The notes under the pieces were generated by a model, which made no database searches, was not told where the DNA came from, and saw only the letters and a list, made by a program, of their open reading frames with translations. Below are positions 31,929-41,099 of a stretch of DNA of 64,000 nucleotides, one piece after another. Within the stretch, counting starts at the first letter, position 1, and every line of letters starts with the position of its first letter. The stretch is taken from the NCBI RefSeq assembly GCF_000266945.1, contig NC_018025.1, positions 1,798,001 to 1,862,000 on the forward strand, in the 5' to 3' direction. The translations under genes and the position numbers were made by a program. The DNA comes from Desulfomonile tiedjei DSM 6799 (GTDB lineage: Bacteria > Desulfobacterota > Desulfomonilia > Desulfomonilales > Desulfomonilaceae).

Positions 31929-33944
31929 ATGATCCAAAAACATAGTCTGACACAAGCTTTATCGCTACTTCAGGTACGTAAACAATTCGTAAGAAACTGT
32001 CTTACACGAAGGATAGTCTCTTGGGGGTGCATAATTCTATTCTGCGTCCCGGCAAGCGCTTACCCACAGGGCTCAGCTTCTCTCGATTACCTGAATGTTC
32101 AGACTTCTCTATTGAGTGATACCAAGGATTCCTGGTCGCCGACACATCCTGCCAAGGCCGGTGAAGAAATCTCGGCTGGATTCCGGCCCGATTCCGTTGC
32201 AGAGCAAATCCGCAGCGCAGGAGAACTCCTGGGGAAAGGGGAGACTGCTCGCGCCAGAGAAGCTGTGAATAACGCGCTAAAACAGTGCGAGTCCGTGAAT
32301 GCACCTCAGGACTGTGCAGAGTGGGCTGAAGCAATTCGCGGGCTCAAGAACGCCCTGCCGAAATCGTCGGAACGGATTACTCTAACCAATTCAATAGGAA
32401 TGAAACTCGTCCGTATTCCCGCTTCCGAGTACATGATGGGGAGTCCCAAGCAAGAAATGGACTGGATACGACTTACCTTCAAGAAAATATGGAGAGAAGG
32501 ACATAAACAGTGGTTTCAGGACGAATTGCCCCTCCATCCCGTACGCATAACCAAACCCTTCTACATGAATTCCACCGAGATCACGGTAGGTCAGTTCCGC
32601 CAATTTGTTAAAGAGACAAACCATAAGACGGATGCCGAAAAAGGCGACGGAGGCATGATCTATAGCAAGAAGGAGGAGCGCTGGGTACCTCAGAAAGGTA
32701 TGAAGTGGGACAATGTCCCCTGGCAGATCGCAGACGATCAGCCGGCGGTCTTTATATCCTGGAATGACGCGCAAGCGTTCTGCCGCTGGCTGAGCCGAAA
32801 AGAAAAGCGGACGTACAGACTTCCCACAGAAGCTGAATGGGAAATGGGGTGCAGAGGTGGCTCCGCGTGGGTCCGGTTTCCCTGGGGAGACAGGCTTCCG
32901 GGAGATAGGGATCTGAATTTCGGAGACGGTAACCCGAAACTCCCCGAGAGCATGACAACCGTGAATGACGGGTACGAATACGTATCTCCTGTCGGAAGTT
33001 TCCCCCCGAATGGGCTGGGCCTCTACGACATGGAAGGCAATGTCATGGAATGGGTGGAAGACCGGTACGAGCGTAATTATTACGAAACGTCTCCTATAGA
33101 GGATCCGAAGGGCCCCGCTTCGGGAACATCGAGAATCAACAAAGGCGGAAACTGGTATGCAAGTCCCGCTGACTGCAGATGCGCTTTCAGAGGATTCTCG
33201 GGCCCGGAGATGAGTTTTTTCAATCTTGGTTTCAGGGTAGTCCTGGAGGACGAGAATCAGCTTAAGACCGATCTCGCTGCGCGGTCCGACGACCGCGGAA
33301 CCCGGTCTTCTCAAGCAACTTTGCCACCCAGCGAAGAAGATGGGCTTCGCCTGTTCCGGGAAGCCATGTTTGCTGCACAACAGCAGCAATGGGATCAGGC
33401 AATCAGAGACCTGGAGGAGGCCCTCAAACTGTATGAACGACGTGAGGATCAGAAGTGGATCCCAAGGGTCAAGGCCACACTTGCCGGATTGTATGCAGAA
33501 AGGAACCGCACGTACAAGAGCAAGGAATTATATACCCAATCTCTCGCGGAATTCAGAAAGATAGGGGATTTCAACAGCGCTCGCGTCATCTTGGGTCGCC
33601 TGCAGGAACTTGAAACGTCTCCGGGCGTGAAAGTGGATGAAGTGAAAAAGGGCGGGATTGCAGATCGGGCCGGAATAGTCAAAGGCGATCTTATAGTAGA
33701 ATATGCCGGAGAGACCGGTTTCCGGGTAATAGGTTTCAAGAAGCTCGTCGAGGATTTCGCCCGGGCGGATCAGGTTACCATCAGCGTGATGAACAACAAC
33801 GAGATCACCACTACGGTGGTTCGGGGCGGACTGTTGGGTGTGGCGGTGGAGGATATTAAAAGGCCGCCGCGACCGGCACGGCCTCAAGAAGAGGACCGCC
33901 GACGGGATCGTCCGCGACAAAGGCAGCGTCCCAACAGACGTTAA
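31929..33944 (+). CDS. Exported FGE/SUMF1-like protein with TPR-like and PDZ domains
   Basis: 671 residues from the ATG at 31929 (AAGGA upstream); an earlier in-frame ATG at 31791 would put 46 residues before the signal sequence. Signal peptide: TRRIVSWGCIILFCVPASAY. Residues about 150-440 are a formylglycine-generating-enzyme-like domain (NSIGMKLVRIPASEYMMGSP, RLPTEAEWEMGCRGGSAWVR, GLYDMEGNVMEWVEDRYERN, GGNWYASPADCRCAFRGF). A helical TPR-like stretch (about 460-570) and a PDZ domain (VKVDEVKKGGIADRAGIVKG) follow, with a basic Pro/Arg tail (RRRDRPRQRQRPNRR). FGE-fold proteins may oxidise sulfatase Cys or act as binding scaffolds. The FGE catalytic Cys pair is not obvious, so a structural role is likely. 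Confidence 0.8.
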   Translation: MIQKHSLTQALSLLQVRKQFVRNCLTRRIVSWGCIILFCVPASAYPQGSASLDYLNVQTSLLSDTKDSWSPTHPAKAGEEISAGFRPDSVAEQIRSAGELLGKGETARAREAVNNALKQCESVNAPQDCAEWAEAIRGLKNALPKSSERITLTNSIGMKLVRIPASEYMMGSPKQEMDWIRLTFKKIWREGHKQWFQDELPLHPVRITKPFYMNSTEITVGQFRQFVKETNHKTDAEKGDGGMIYSKKEERWVPQKGMKWDNVPWQIADDQPAVFISWNDAQAFCRWLSRKEKRTYRLPTEAEWEMGCRGGSAWVRFPWGDRLPGDRDLNFGDGNPKLPESMTTVNDGYEYVSPVGSFPPNGLGLYDMEGNVMEWVEDRYERNYYETSPIEDPKGPASGTSRINKGGNWYASPADCRCAFRGFSGPEMSFFNLGFRVVLEDENQLKTDLAARSDDRGTRSSQATLPPSEEDGLRLFREAMFAAQQQQWDQAIRDLEEALKLYERREDQKWIPRVKATLAGLYAERNRTYKSKELYTQSLAEFRKIGDFNSARVILGRLQELETSPGVKVDEVKKGGIADRAGIVKGDLIVEYAGETGFRVIGFKKLVEDFARADQVTISVMNNNEITTTVVRGGLLGVAVEDIKRPPRPARPQEEDRRRDRPRQRQRPNRR

Positions 33945-33956
33945 AGAAGCAAAGGC

Positions 33957-35399
33957 TCAGCCTTCGCCTCGAATTTTCTTAATGAGCGATGTTGTGGAAA
34001 TTCCGGGGACAAACTTTGCGAACTGCACTCTACCGCCCCGGGCATTGACCACATCTGAGCCCACGACTTCTTTGCCGGCCCAGTCTTCCCCTTTGACCAG
34101 CACGTCAGGCTGAACTTCCTGAATGAGTTTGAGCGGGGTATCTTCCGAAAAAGGTACGATGTAATCGACGAAATTTAATGCAGCCAGAACTGCAATGCGA
34201 TCCGGGAGTGCGATGATCGGCCGGCTCGGTCCTTTCAGCCGCCGCACGGATTCGTCGGAGTTGATCCCAACAACTGTAACTTCGCCGAGAGAAGATGTCT
34301 GCCTCAGGAGATCCAGATGCCCGGCATGGAACAGGTCAAAACAACCGTTGGTGAAAACGATTTTGTGACCTGCGATACGGTGGTTGCGCAATACGGACGA
34401 AATGTCCTCGAAGGAGATGCACTTATTGTCCCGAACCTGGCCGTTGAGAGAATCGACCATCTCATCCAGGGTCACGGAAGCTGCTCCAAAACGGGCCACC
34501 ACGAGAGACGCCGCAAGATTCGCAAGGCCGGCCGCACTTTCAATGGACAATCCGTTTGCAACCGCAAGGGCCATGGTAGCAATCACCGTGTCTCCAGCGC
34601 CGGTAACGTCCACAATTTCCACCTGACGGGCTGAAAAATCCTGCGCCTTCTTCCGGGTGACCAGAGTACTTCCGTCTCTCCCGCGTGTGATAATTACAGC
34701 CTGAACGTCTGCCTGCTCCAGGAGCGCCTTGCCCGCGTTTACAAGCGATTCTTCAGAATGGATCTCTATTCCGGAAGCGAGAGAAGCTTCCTTCAAATTG
34801 GGTGTGATGTATGTGGCCCCTCTGTATCGCCGGAAATCCATGCCTTTGGGATCGACGATGATGGGAATCCCCTGTGCTCTCGCACCTGAAATAAGGGCTT
34901 CCAGGATACGCGGAGTGAGAAACCCCTTTCCATAATCCGATATAACCACTGCTCTCACCTGGGTGATGGCAGAGCCGATTTCCTTGACTATCAGATTTTC
35001 AAGCTCTGTGGGAAGCGGCCCCACATGTTCTTCGTCGATACGCACAATCTGTTGATTCCGAGCTACCACCCGAGTCTTGATCGTGGTCGGACGAGAGGCA
35101 TCTTCTTTCACCCAAAAACTTTCCACACCTATGTGCTCGCAATAATTCTTGAACCACTTTCCGGGGTTGTCCTTTCCGACCGTGGCAAAAAGAGCGACTT
35201 CTCCTCCCATTGTGACAATATTCTGAACCACATTGCCCGCTCCACCCGGCTTCCGCAGACGATCTCTGGCCACGAGAACCGGAACGGGAGATTCCGGCGA
35301 AATGCGTTCCACATCCCCAATAATGTATTCATCTACCATAACGTCTCCCGCAACGAGGATAGGCGCGGGTTTCAGTTTTCTAATAAGCATTTCGTTCAA
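33957..35399 (-). CDS. hldE: Bifunctional D-glycero-beta-D-manno-heptose-7-phosphate kinase/1-phosphate adenylyltransferase
   Basis: 480 residues. The TTG at 35397-35399 is chosen because GGAGG lies 7 bases upstream; the next ATG (35388-35390) has the same site 16 bases away. Residues about 1-325 are a PfkB-type sugar kinase (GDVMVDEYIIGDVERISPES, DPKGMDFRRYRG, catalytic DVTGAGDTVIATMALAVA). Residues about 345-480 are a nucleotidylyltransferase with TNGCFDLFHAGHLDLLRQ (HxGH) and VLVKGEDWAGKEVVGSD. Together they make ADP-heptose for the LPS inner core. It is convergent with the FGE-like gene, 12 bases apart. Confidence 0.94.
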   Translation of the reverse strand: MNEMLIRKLKPAPILVAGDVMVDEYIIGDVERISPESPVPVLVARDRLRKPGGAGNVVQNIVTMGGEVALFATVGKDNPGKWFKNYCEHIGVESFWVKEDASRPTTIKTRVVARNQQIVRIDEEHVGPLPTELENLIVKEIGSAITQVRAVVISDYGKGFLTPRILEALISGARAQGIPIIVDPKGMDFRRYRGATYITPNLKEASLASGIEIHSEESLVNAGKALLEQADVQAVIITRGRDGSTLVTRKKAQDFSARQVEIVDVTGAGDTVIATMALAVANGLSIESAAGLANLAASLVVARFGAASVTLDEMVDSLNGQVRDNKCISFEDISSVLRNHRIAGHKIVFTNGCFDLFHAGHLDLLRQTSSLGEVTVVGINSDESVRRLKGPSRPIIALPDRIAVLAALNFVDYIVPFSEDTPLKLIQEVQPDVLVKGEDWAGKEVVGSDVVNARGGRVQFAKFVPGISTTSLIKKIRGEG

Positions 35400-35571
35400 A
35401 ACAAGTCCTCCGAGTCTGCGGGATAATAGAAGAAAGTCATGCCAGGGGCGGGTTGTTGAAGCCGGCGGCACCGGCGCATGAAAAATATAAAGAAGTGATA
35501 CATTATGGGAAATTAAGACAAAATCTTAAACTAAAAAAAGATTAAATGCAGCCTGCATTTTGGAATTATTA

Positions 35572-35600
35572 TTGATTTAAGCTCATTTTTCTGGTATACA
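35572..35600 (+). promoter_or_regulatory. Sigma70 promoter before the 35.6 kb structured region
   Basis: TTGATT (35572-35577), a 17-base spacer and TATACA (35595-35600), preceded by very AT-rich DNA. The expected start is about 35607, more than 340 bases before the next start codon. Confidence 0.6.
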
Positions 35601-35606
35601 CACTGC

Positions 35607-35880
35607 GGCGAACCTTCCAATGCCTGCTGTATCCTCCGGAAAACGGATGCGGCAGATCGGTTCGTTACACCAGAGAGACAAGCGGGTATAGCCCGTTATC
35701 GAATCTGAGGAATCCGAACTGGAGCCGTTACTCATGTTGTACCGGCTCGAATTCGGTTGCCAAGCAGTTTAACGTCATGCCCGGGACGGGGTTTGGCATC
35801 CTTCTTTGCAGTGACTAACCCTTGGAACCATGAATCTTTTCAAGGGAGCCTCCTTTCCCTCAAGAGAGGATCGCTGATCG
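35607..35880 (+). ncRNA. Candidate structured RNA (small RNA or long leader)
   Basis: No coding frame is credible here. Strong hairpins follow one another: CGGG(TATAG)CCCG near 35675, an extended stem with CCGAA (35714-35718) and GAGCCG (35722-35727) pairing with CGGCTC (35743-35748) and TTCGG (35752-35756), ATGCC/GGCAT near 35780-35803, and CCCTTG/CAAGGG near 35818-35846. Together with the promoter this suggests a transcribed structured RNA. I looked for 6S, RNase P and tmRNA hallmarks and could not establish any. Confidence 0.4.
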
Positions 35881-35954
35881 GTCGTTTATAATTATTCACC
35901 CAGACCCGGCATTGTCAAGCCTTATGCAATGGATTCAACGAAAGCGGTCATGGC

Positions 35955-38012
35955 ATGAGCAGCAAACTTTTCAGATGGAGCATATCAGCAGAGTCGATCC
36001 GTTCGATGTACGGTTGGCGGCTTATTCTTGCCATTCTCATTGGGTCGTCAGCGGCTTGGCTTATAGCCGCATTCGCTATTCATTTCGGGACCATTGCTCC
36101 GCTTCGTGCAGGATTAATTTCGGATCGCGCAAATGCTCTTGCGAGACAAATCGACTCTGTCATAAAAGTCAGGTCTACCCTGATTTCGTCCGCTGTAAAC
36201 GATCAGCATCTCGAAAAAATCTTGGATTCGGCACAATTGGAGGCCTTGGTAAAGCACATAGAAAACCGTTTTTCCGATTTCATAAGCCTCGAGGTCATGA
36301 ATCACAGGGGAGAGATTCTGGCAATCGTCGGGGAAGTTGCTCTTTCCAAGGGCAATCTCGCTCCATTGGATATCAGAGAGGCCCTTTTCAACTTGGATGC
36401 TCGGACAGGAAATACCGGCCTTCTTCGGGATGACCCGGAGAATGACAGCTTTTTTATAACATGTCGGCATCGAAATTCCGACGGGACTCTTTGGTATTCG
36501 AGAAGCAGATTCGGCCGGAGTACACTGGAAAATATTCTGAATCACGAAAAAGACAAGGGATCGGCTTCTCTTGTTCCGATTTCGGGCGTCAGTTCCGATG
36601 TGCGGCAGATTGCCGAGAACCGTAACCGAATCTACAATAGCTGGTGGTCAGGTCTTCAGGCTATAGAGGTATCCCTGGAAAGTCCGGGATGGATGTTGAA
36701 AATGGTTCCGAACAGCTCCGGATCTCCTGTTCGGCGTGCGTCCGTGATAATTCCCGGACTCCTTCTCTTGCTCTTCGCTGCAGCTTATCTCATCTTCGCA
36801 CGTCGCGAGAATACGTACGATGCGCCGGACGATCATTCATCACGGACACCAAGCACCGTCGATAAGAAGTCCTTGACACCCATTGTAATTCCGGAGCAAA
36901 AGACGGAAGAAGAATTTATCGAGAAATCACCCGAGCCCGTCAGTCCAGCGGTTGTTGCTGCCGCTCATGCGATTCCTCCTTCAGTCTTGTCCCCCTTAGC
37001 CGTGGCTAAGCTGGTTCCCGTGACAAATCTCCCTCCATCGTATGATGTGGACCGGGAGCACGAAAGCTCTGAGGTATACAGCGAACTCCTGTGTCCGCCT
37101 CAACTTGTCTTCGCGCCGATGCCCGATACGTTCGGTTTGCCTTGCCAAGATCCGAATCCGAAGAATACTCAGGAGCAGCAAACGCCCGAGATCGAAAAAG
37201 AAGCGGAATGCCCTTCTGAAGAGTATTTTTGTCAGGGGCCGGAGAAGGTCGAACCGGATCGTGCAGACACTGAGCCGTATTTGGCAGAGGAGCGCATGAG
37301 CGCTTTGTTGGAGTGGTCAGAAGACGACCGCACCATGGAACCAATCTTCGAAGCTATTCCTGAATGCCGTGTCGAAGAGACAATCCCGTCCGAACCCGAA
37401 AAGGACATGCTGTTGCTCGAAGCGGTTGACATCGACGAACAACCGACCGCTTTCGCTCCTGTGGATGAAACAGAATCTCTTGTCATAGGTGAAGAAGAAT
37501 GCTGGGTTCTTGAAGACGAGGACGTAGAAGTGTCGGATTACAGAGCAGCCGATGACACACTTGTGGAAATCGCATCGGAAGAACCTGAGAATTGTGAAGA
37601 AGAAGAGATTATCTTTCCCGATTATTGTATCCGGGTAGATTCGGTGCAGCCCGAAATAGATTCAGGAAGCTCCTGGAAAAGCATCGATTTAGGACCGGTT
37701 ACGGAACTGCTCGTAACTCAAGATGAGTACTGGATTGTGTCTGATGACGAGCGTCAAGAGGATGCGACGCTTGAAGCTCAGATCGCCCCCGAAATACCTG
37801 AAGAATTGACTGTCGAGTGGGACGACGAAATTGTAGTTCCGACTCTTCCTGAGATTCCGCGTGATACGGTTTACGCTGTCCTCGCGACGCCGGACACAGG
37901 GATTCCCGAAGTGCTCGAAGTAGAATGGAACGAACCCGTTGCTGAAGAAGAATCCGAAAATCCCCGAAAAGAGCGAGAGGTCATCCTGTTCTCGGAATTC
38001 TTCAATTTCTAA
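35955..38012 (+). CDS. Two-TM protein with an extracytoplasmic sensor-like domain and a long acidic tail
   Basis: The protein has 685 residues. TM1 (about 22-46, LILAILIGSSAAWLIAAFAI) and TM2 (about 262-285, VIIPGLLLLLFAAAYLIFA) flank a periplasmic domain of about 210 residues with Cache-like features (LARQIDSVIKVRSTLIS, RFSDFISLEVMNHRGEILAI, RSRFGRSTLENIL). The remaining 400 residues are highly acidic (Glu/Asp and Pro), low in complexity, with recurring motifs such as EEECWVLEDEDVEVSD, TQDEYWIVSDDE and VEWDDEIVVPTLPE. No kinase, GGDEF or MCP output domain is present. The tail could be a disordered docking or cation-binding region. Function unknown. Confidence 0.72.
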   Translation: MSSKLFRWSISAESIRSMYGWRLILAILIGSSAAWLIAAFAIHFGTIAPLRAGLISDRANALARQIDSVIKVRSTLISSAVNDQHLEKILDSAQLEALVKHIENRFSDFISLEVMNHRGEILAIVGEVALSKGNLAPLDIREALFNLDARTGNTGLLRDDPENDSFFITCRHRNSDGTLWYSRSRFGRSTLENILNHEKDKGSASLVPISGVSSDVRQIAENRNRIYNSWWSGLQAIEVSLESPGWMLKMVPNSSGSPVRRASVIIPGLLLLLFAAAYLIFARRENTYDAPDDHSSRTPSTVDKKSLTPIVIPEQKTEEEFIEKSPEPVSPAVVAAAHAIPPSVLSPLAVAKLVPVTNLPPSYDVDREHESSEVYSELLCPPQLVFAPMPDTFGLPCQDPNPKNTQEQQTPEIEKEAECPSEEYFCQGPEKVEPDRADTEPYLAEERMSALLEWSEDDRTMEPIFEAIPECRVEETIPSEPEKDMLLLEAVDIDEQPTAFAPVDETESLVIGEEECWVLEDEDVEVSDYRAADDTLVEIASEEPENCEEEEIIFPDYCIRVDSVQPEIDSGSSWKSIDLGPVTELLVTQDEYWIVSDDERQEDATLEAQIAPEIPEELTVEWDDEIVVPTLPEIPRDTVYAVLATPDTGIPEVLEVEWNEPVAEEESENPRKEREVILFSEFFNF

Positions 38013-38451
38013 GTGTAGAAAGATACTTTTGTTCGCCTGCCAGCATGTGATAAAGTCACTCACAATGGATGGATTGGTCCGGACGGATCGAAGCTTGTGG
38101 AGATCGTACACGGTTTACGTGGCACAGGTCTGACAAGGTCGCCTCTGTCTGTGGTTGAATGGTTTTTGCCGAAAGAGATGTTTCGAGATCGTTCTTGAAC
38201 GCAAACCGGCGATGATTGACTCGCGAGGTCGATCCGACCGATCTAACCGGACCTCCTTCAATAGATCGTAAGCCAAAGATGTCGGCAAGATTAATGAGAG
38301 CGTGCCGGTAGGTGGCACAGCAACGTCTTGAGATTTTTCTCTTGTCGAGAAAATTGCGAGGTCATTCAGAGAATCACGAGAAAGTATGCGCATTCAAACC
38401 GACGCGCTTTCGAGTGATAAGATGTGGTACCAATTTGCTTTCAAAGTTGGA

Positions 38452-38502
38452 TGAAAATCCCCTCTAACCCCCTTTATTAAAGAGGAGAATGGAGGGATTT
38501 TG
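38452..38502. repeat. Partial family D element in the 38013-38611 gap
   Basis: AAAATCCCCTCTAACCCCCT and AGAGGAGAATGGAGGGATTT form a short palindromic family D fragment. The rest of the 600-base gap contains no gene I can support and no recognisable TPP riboswitch, despite the thiamine gene downstream. Confidence 0.5.
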
Positions 38503-38611
38503 AATGCAAATTGCTACGAGGAATATTGAAGAGAAAGGGTTCTCGGTCTTATCCTCTTAATTGTGAATCTGTGTATCGATCGGGAGCATACACGAGTGTA
38601 GTGGGGATGCT

Positions 38612-39934
38612 ATGCAAAAAATTCTCACCATTGCAGGTTCTGATTCCGGTGGCGGATCGGGTATTCAGGGAGATCTGAAAACAATTCTCTCACTCGGCGG
38701 CTATGGCATGAGCGTGATTACCGCTGTCACAGCCCAAAACACCATGGGAATTCAGGGAATCGTTCCCATGGATCCGGATTTTGTAGCACTTCAACTTGAA
38801 TCAGTGCTGAGCGACATAGGAGCAGACGCAGTAAAGACGGGCATGTTGGCCAATGCGGATATAGTCTCTGTTGTTGCAGAAATTCTCTCCAAATATAAGA
38901 TCGACAAACTCGTTGTGGACCCTGTTCTGGTTTCGGAAAGCGGAAAAGAGCTTCTGGAAAAAGAAGGCATTTCCAGACTTGTTGATAAGCTGTTTCCCAT
39001 GACGTATCTGCTGACACCTAACATTCCTGAAGCTGAAGCTCTGACCGGAAAGAGCGTGACCACCGTCTCGGACATGATCAAGGCCGGAAAAAAGCTCCAG
39101 AAGATGGGCCCCAAATATGTACTCGTAAAAGGAGGCCATCTACAGGACTCTCCTGTGGACGTTCTTCATGACGGTTCGCAGTATTATGAGTTTGCGACAC
39201 AAAGGGTGCGGACCCGACACACGCACGGTACGGGATGTACGCTTGCTTCCGCAATTGCCACACTCATGGGACGAGGGCTTCCTCTCATGGAATCCATCGA
39301 TCAGGCCAAACGGTACCTGTACCGTGCTCTCAGATTTTCTCTGAGGATCGGCAGTGGCATCGGCCCGACAAACCATCTGGCCTCAATTACCCGGGAAATG
39401 GCCAGGACTCAGACAATTGAGGAACTGGACAAAGCACTGGAACGACTGAAACGGCTCAACATAGGACATTTGATTCCTGAAGTTCAATCCAATCTTGCCT
39501 ATGCCATTCCCTTCGCGGAATCCGTGGAAGACGTTGCATCCTTTCCGGGTAGGATCATCCGGATGATTCACACGGTGGCTACCATGACCGGCGCGAAATT
39601 CGGAGCATCCCGGCAAATTCATCATCTCGTGCTTGCCGCAATGGATTACGACCCGGAAAGACGCGCAGCCATGAATATCGCTTTCTCGGACGTCCTGGTG
39701 AGGAGGATCCGCTCACTTGGATTCACCGTGGCGGAATTCGATCGGAATCGCACGCCTCCGGATCTTCAGGAAGAGGAGGGCAGCACGTTGGCCTGGGGTG
39801 TGCAAGATGTCATGGAAGAGCTGGGACGGGTTCCGGACGCTATTTTCGATAGGGGAGCAGTCGGAAAAGTTGCCATGATCCGTCTGTTCGGCAAAGATCC
39901 GGGCTCCATTGTCGATCTGATTGCCAAACTGTGA
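38612..39934 (+). CDS. ThiD-ThiN fusion: HMP/HMP-P kinase and thiamine-phosphate synthase
   Basis: The protein has 440 residues with GGGG upstream of the ATG. Residues 1-260 are ThiD (TIAGSDSGGGSGIQGDLKTI, VVDPVLVSESGKELLEKEGI, KGGHLQDSPVDVL, and HTHGTGCTLASAIATLMGRG with the catalytic Cys/anion hole). Residues about 275-440 are ThiN (IPEVQSNLAYAIPFAESVED, FPGRIIRMIHTVATMTGA, ARQIHH-like SRQIHHLVLAAM). ThiN replaces ThiE in many archaea and some bacteria and joins HMP-PP with thiazole phosphate. The fused enzyme would run two consecutive thiamine steps in the cytoplasm. Confidence 0.92.
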   Translation: MQKILTIAGSDSGGGSGIQGDLKTILSLGGYGMSVITAVTAQNTMGIQGIVPMDPDFVALQLESVLSDIGADAVKTGMLANADIVSVVAEILSKYKIDKLVVDPVLVSESGKELLEKEGISRLVDKLFPMTYLLTPNIPEAEALTGKSVTTVSDMIKAGKKLQKMGPKYVLVKGGHLQDSPVDVLHDGSQYYEFATQRVRTRHTHGTGCTLASAIATLMGRGLPLMESIDQAKRYLYRALRFSLRIGSGIGPTNHLASITREMARTQTIEELDKALERLKRLNIGHLIPEVQSNLAYAIPFAESVEDVASFPGRIIRMIHTVATMTGAKFGASRQIHHLVLAAMDYDPERRAAMNIAFSDVLVRRIRSLGFTVAEFDRNRTPPDLQEEEGSTLAWGVQDVMEELGRVPDAIFDRGAVGKVAMIRLFGKDPGSIVDLIAKL

Positions 39935-40009
39935 TCCCGAGATTCCTCTTTTCATGGTTTTCCGTTTACATCCCGGCCTCGTACTTGAATTTCGTGAGGA
40001 TACCACTAT

Positions 40010-40015
40010 TATAAT
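40010..40015 (+). promoter_or_regulatory. -10 box (TATAAT) of a probable moaA promoter
   Basis: A perfect TATAAT with TTGAAT at 39985-39990, but the spacer is 19 bases, so the -35 assignment is weak. Transcription would start just before the small upstream frame at 40037. Confidence 0.4.
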
Positions 40016-40036
40016 GAGTGACCGGAGGGGCAACAT

Positions 40037-40084
40037 ATGAGCGACAATACAATCGGGTTACCGGTCCCTGCCGAAATGCGTTAG
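40037..40084 (+). CDS. Possible 15-residue leader peptide upstream of moaA
   Basis: ATG at 40037 with an excellent site GGAGGGG (40024-40030) encodes MSDNTIGLPVPAEMR and stops at 40082-40084, 26 bases before the moaA start. It is too short to judge as a protein. It may be a regulatory leader, or the ribosome site may be fortuitous. Confidence 0.35.
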   Translation: MSDNTIGLPVPAEMR

Positions 40085-40110
40085 GTTTCCCGTTAGTTGT
40101 GGGGAATGTT

Positions 40111-41097
40111 ATGTCAAATAGTTTAATGGATGCGTACGGACGTACGATTCAATACCTTCGAGTTTCCATAACGGACCTGTGCAATCTTCGATGCATCTAT
40201 TGCCGTCCCCCTGAAGGTGTCCCCCTCGTTACCCACGAAGAGATCCTCCGATATGAAGAAATCCTCGCGATAGTCGGCATTTTCCGGGATCTTGGCATAA
40301 AGAAGATACGGGTCACCGGAGGTGAGCCTCTCGTCCGTCGCGGTGTTCGGGAATTTATCGCGAGACTGGCGGCAATGAAGGGCATAGAAGATGTCGGTTT
40401 GACTACCAACGGGGTTCTGCTTGCTTCCATGGCCAAGGATCTTCGGGCTGCCGGACTCAAAAGAGTAAACGTAAGCCTCGATTCCATGGATAGGGAAAAC
40501 TTCAGGAGAATTACGGGGTCCGACAAGCTGGAGCTTGTCCTGAAAGGGATCCGGGAGGCTCTTGCTGTAGGTTTTTCTCCGGTAAAGATTAATGTGGTCC
40601 TTCTTCAAGGCATAAACGAAACAGATGTTGCAGAATTTGCAAGGCTAACAATCCATGAACCGGTATACGTGAGGTTTATCGAACGCATGCCATTTGGCTC
40701 CGAGTCCCTACCGAGTTCGCCCGATTCATTCAGCGCCCACAGGGTCTTGGAGATGATCCGGAAAGAAGTAGGGGAACTCAAAATAATGGATCGTGAACCC
40801 CTCGACGGGCCGGCAACTATGTATACCCTCAAAGGGGCTGCCGGACGCATTGGAATTATCGATCCGGTTACAGGTCATTTCTGCGGCACGTGCAATCGCA
40901 TGAGGCTGACGGCGAGAGGAACCTTACGACCCTGTCTTCTCGGTTCAGCGGAAATCGATGTGAAGACTCCTCTGAGACACGGCGCAACCCCTGCGGAGCT
41001 CACAGAAATCGTTCGATCCGCTGTTCTCGCCAAACCGGTCGGACATCCGGGTGAACCCCAACGTATGTGCGACGGTATGAATACCATCGGCGGCTGA
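40111..41097 (+). CDS. moaA: GTP 3',8-cyclase (molybdenum cofactor biosynthesis)
   Basis: 328 residues from the ATG at 40111 (GGGGAA upstream). The radical SAM site CX3CX2C is in RVSITDLCNLRCIYCRPPEG and the second cluster site in GIIDPVTGHFCGTCNRMRLTARGT with a later Cys in RPCLLGSAEID. The C-terminus ends with an extended form of the GG motif (MCDGMNTIGG). MoaA with MoaC converts GTP to cyclic pyranopterin phosphate. Mo/W enzymes such as formate dehydrogenases would be the users. No other moa genes are close by. Confidence 0.95.
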   Translation: MSNSLMDAYGRTIQYLRVSITDLCNLRCIYCRPPEGVPLVTHEEILRYEEILAIVGIFRDLGIKKIRVTGGEPLVRRGVREFIARLAAMKGIEDVGLTTNGVLLASMAKDLRAAGLKRVNVSLDSMDRENFRRITGSDKLELVLKGIREALAVGFSPVKINVVLLQGINETDVAEFARLTIHEPVYVRFIERMPFGSESLPSSPDSFSAHRVLEMIRKEVGELKIMDREPLDGPATMYTLKGAAGRIGIIDPVTGHFCGTCNRMRLTARGTLRPCLLGSAEIDVKTPLRHGATPAELTEIVRSAVLAKPVGHPGEPQRMCDGMNTIGG

Positions 41098-41099
41098 AG

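Noticed and set aside
35607-35880. 6S RNA, RNase P RNA or tmRNA
   Set aside because: I looked for their conserved cores and could not find them; it is left as an unassigned structured RNA.
38013-38611. TPP riboswitch upstream of ThiD-ThiN
   Set aside because: The conserved CUGAGA and ACCUGA-type segments are not seen.
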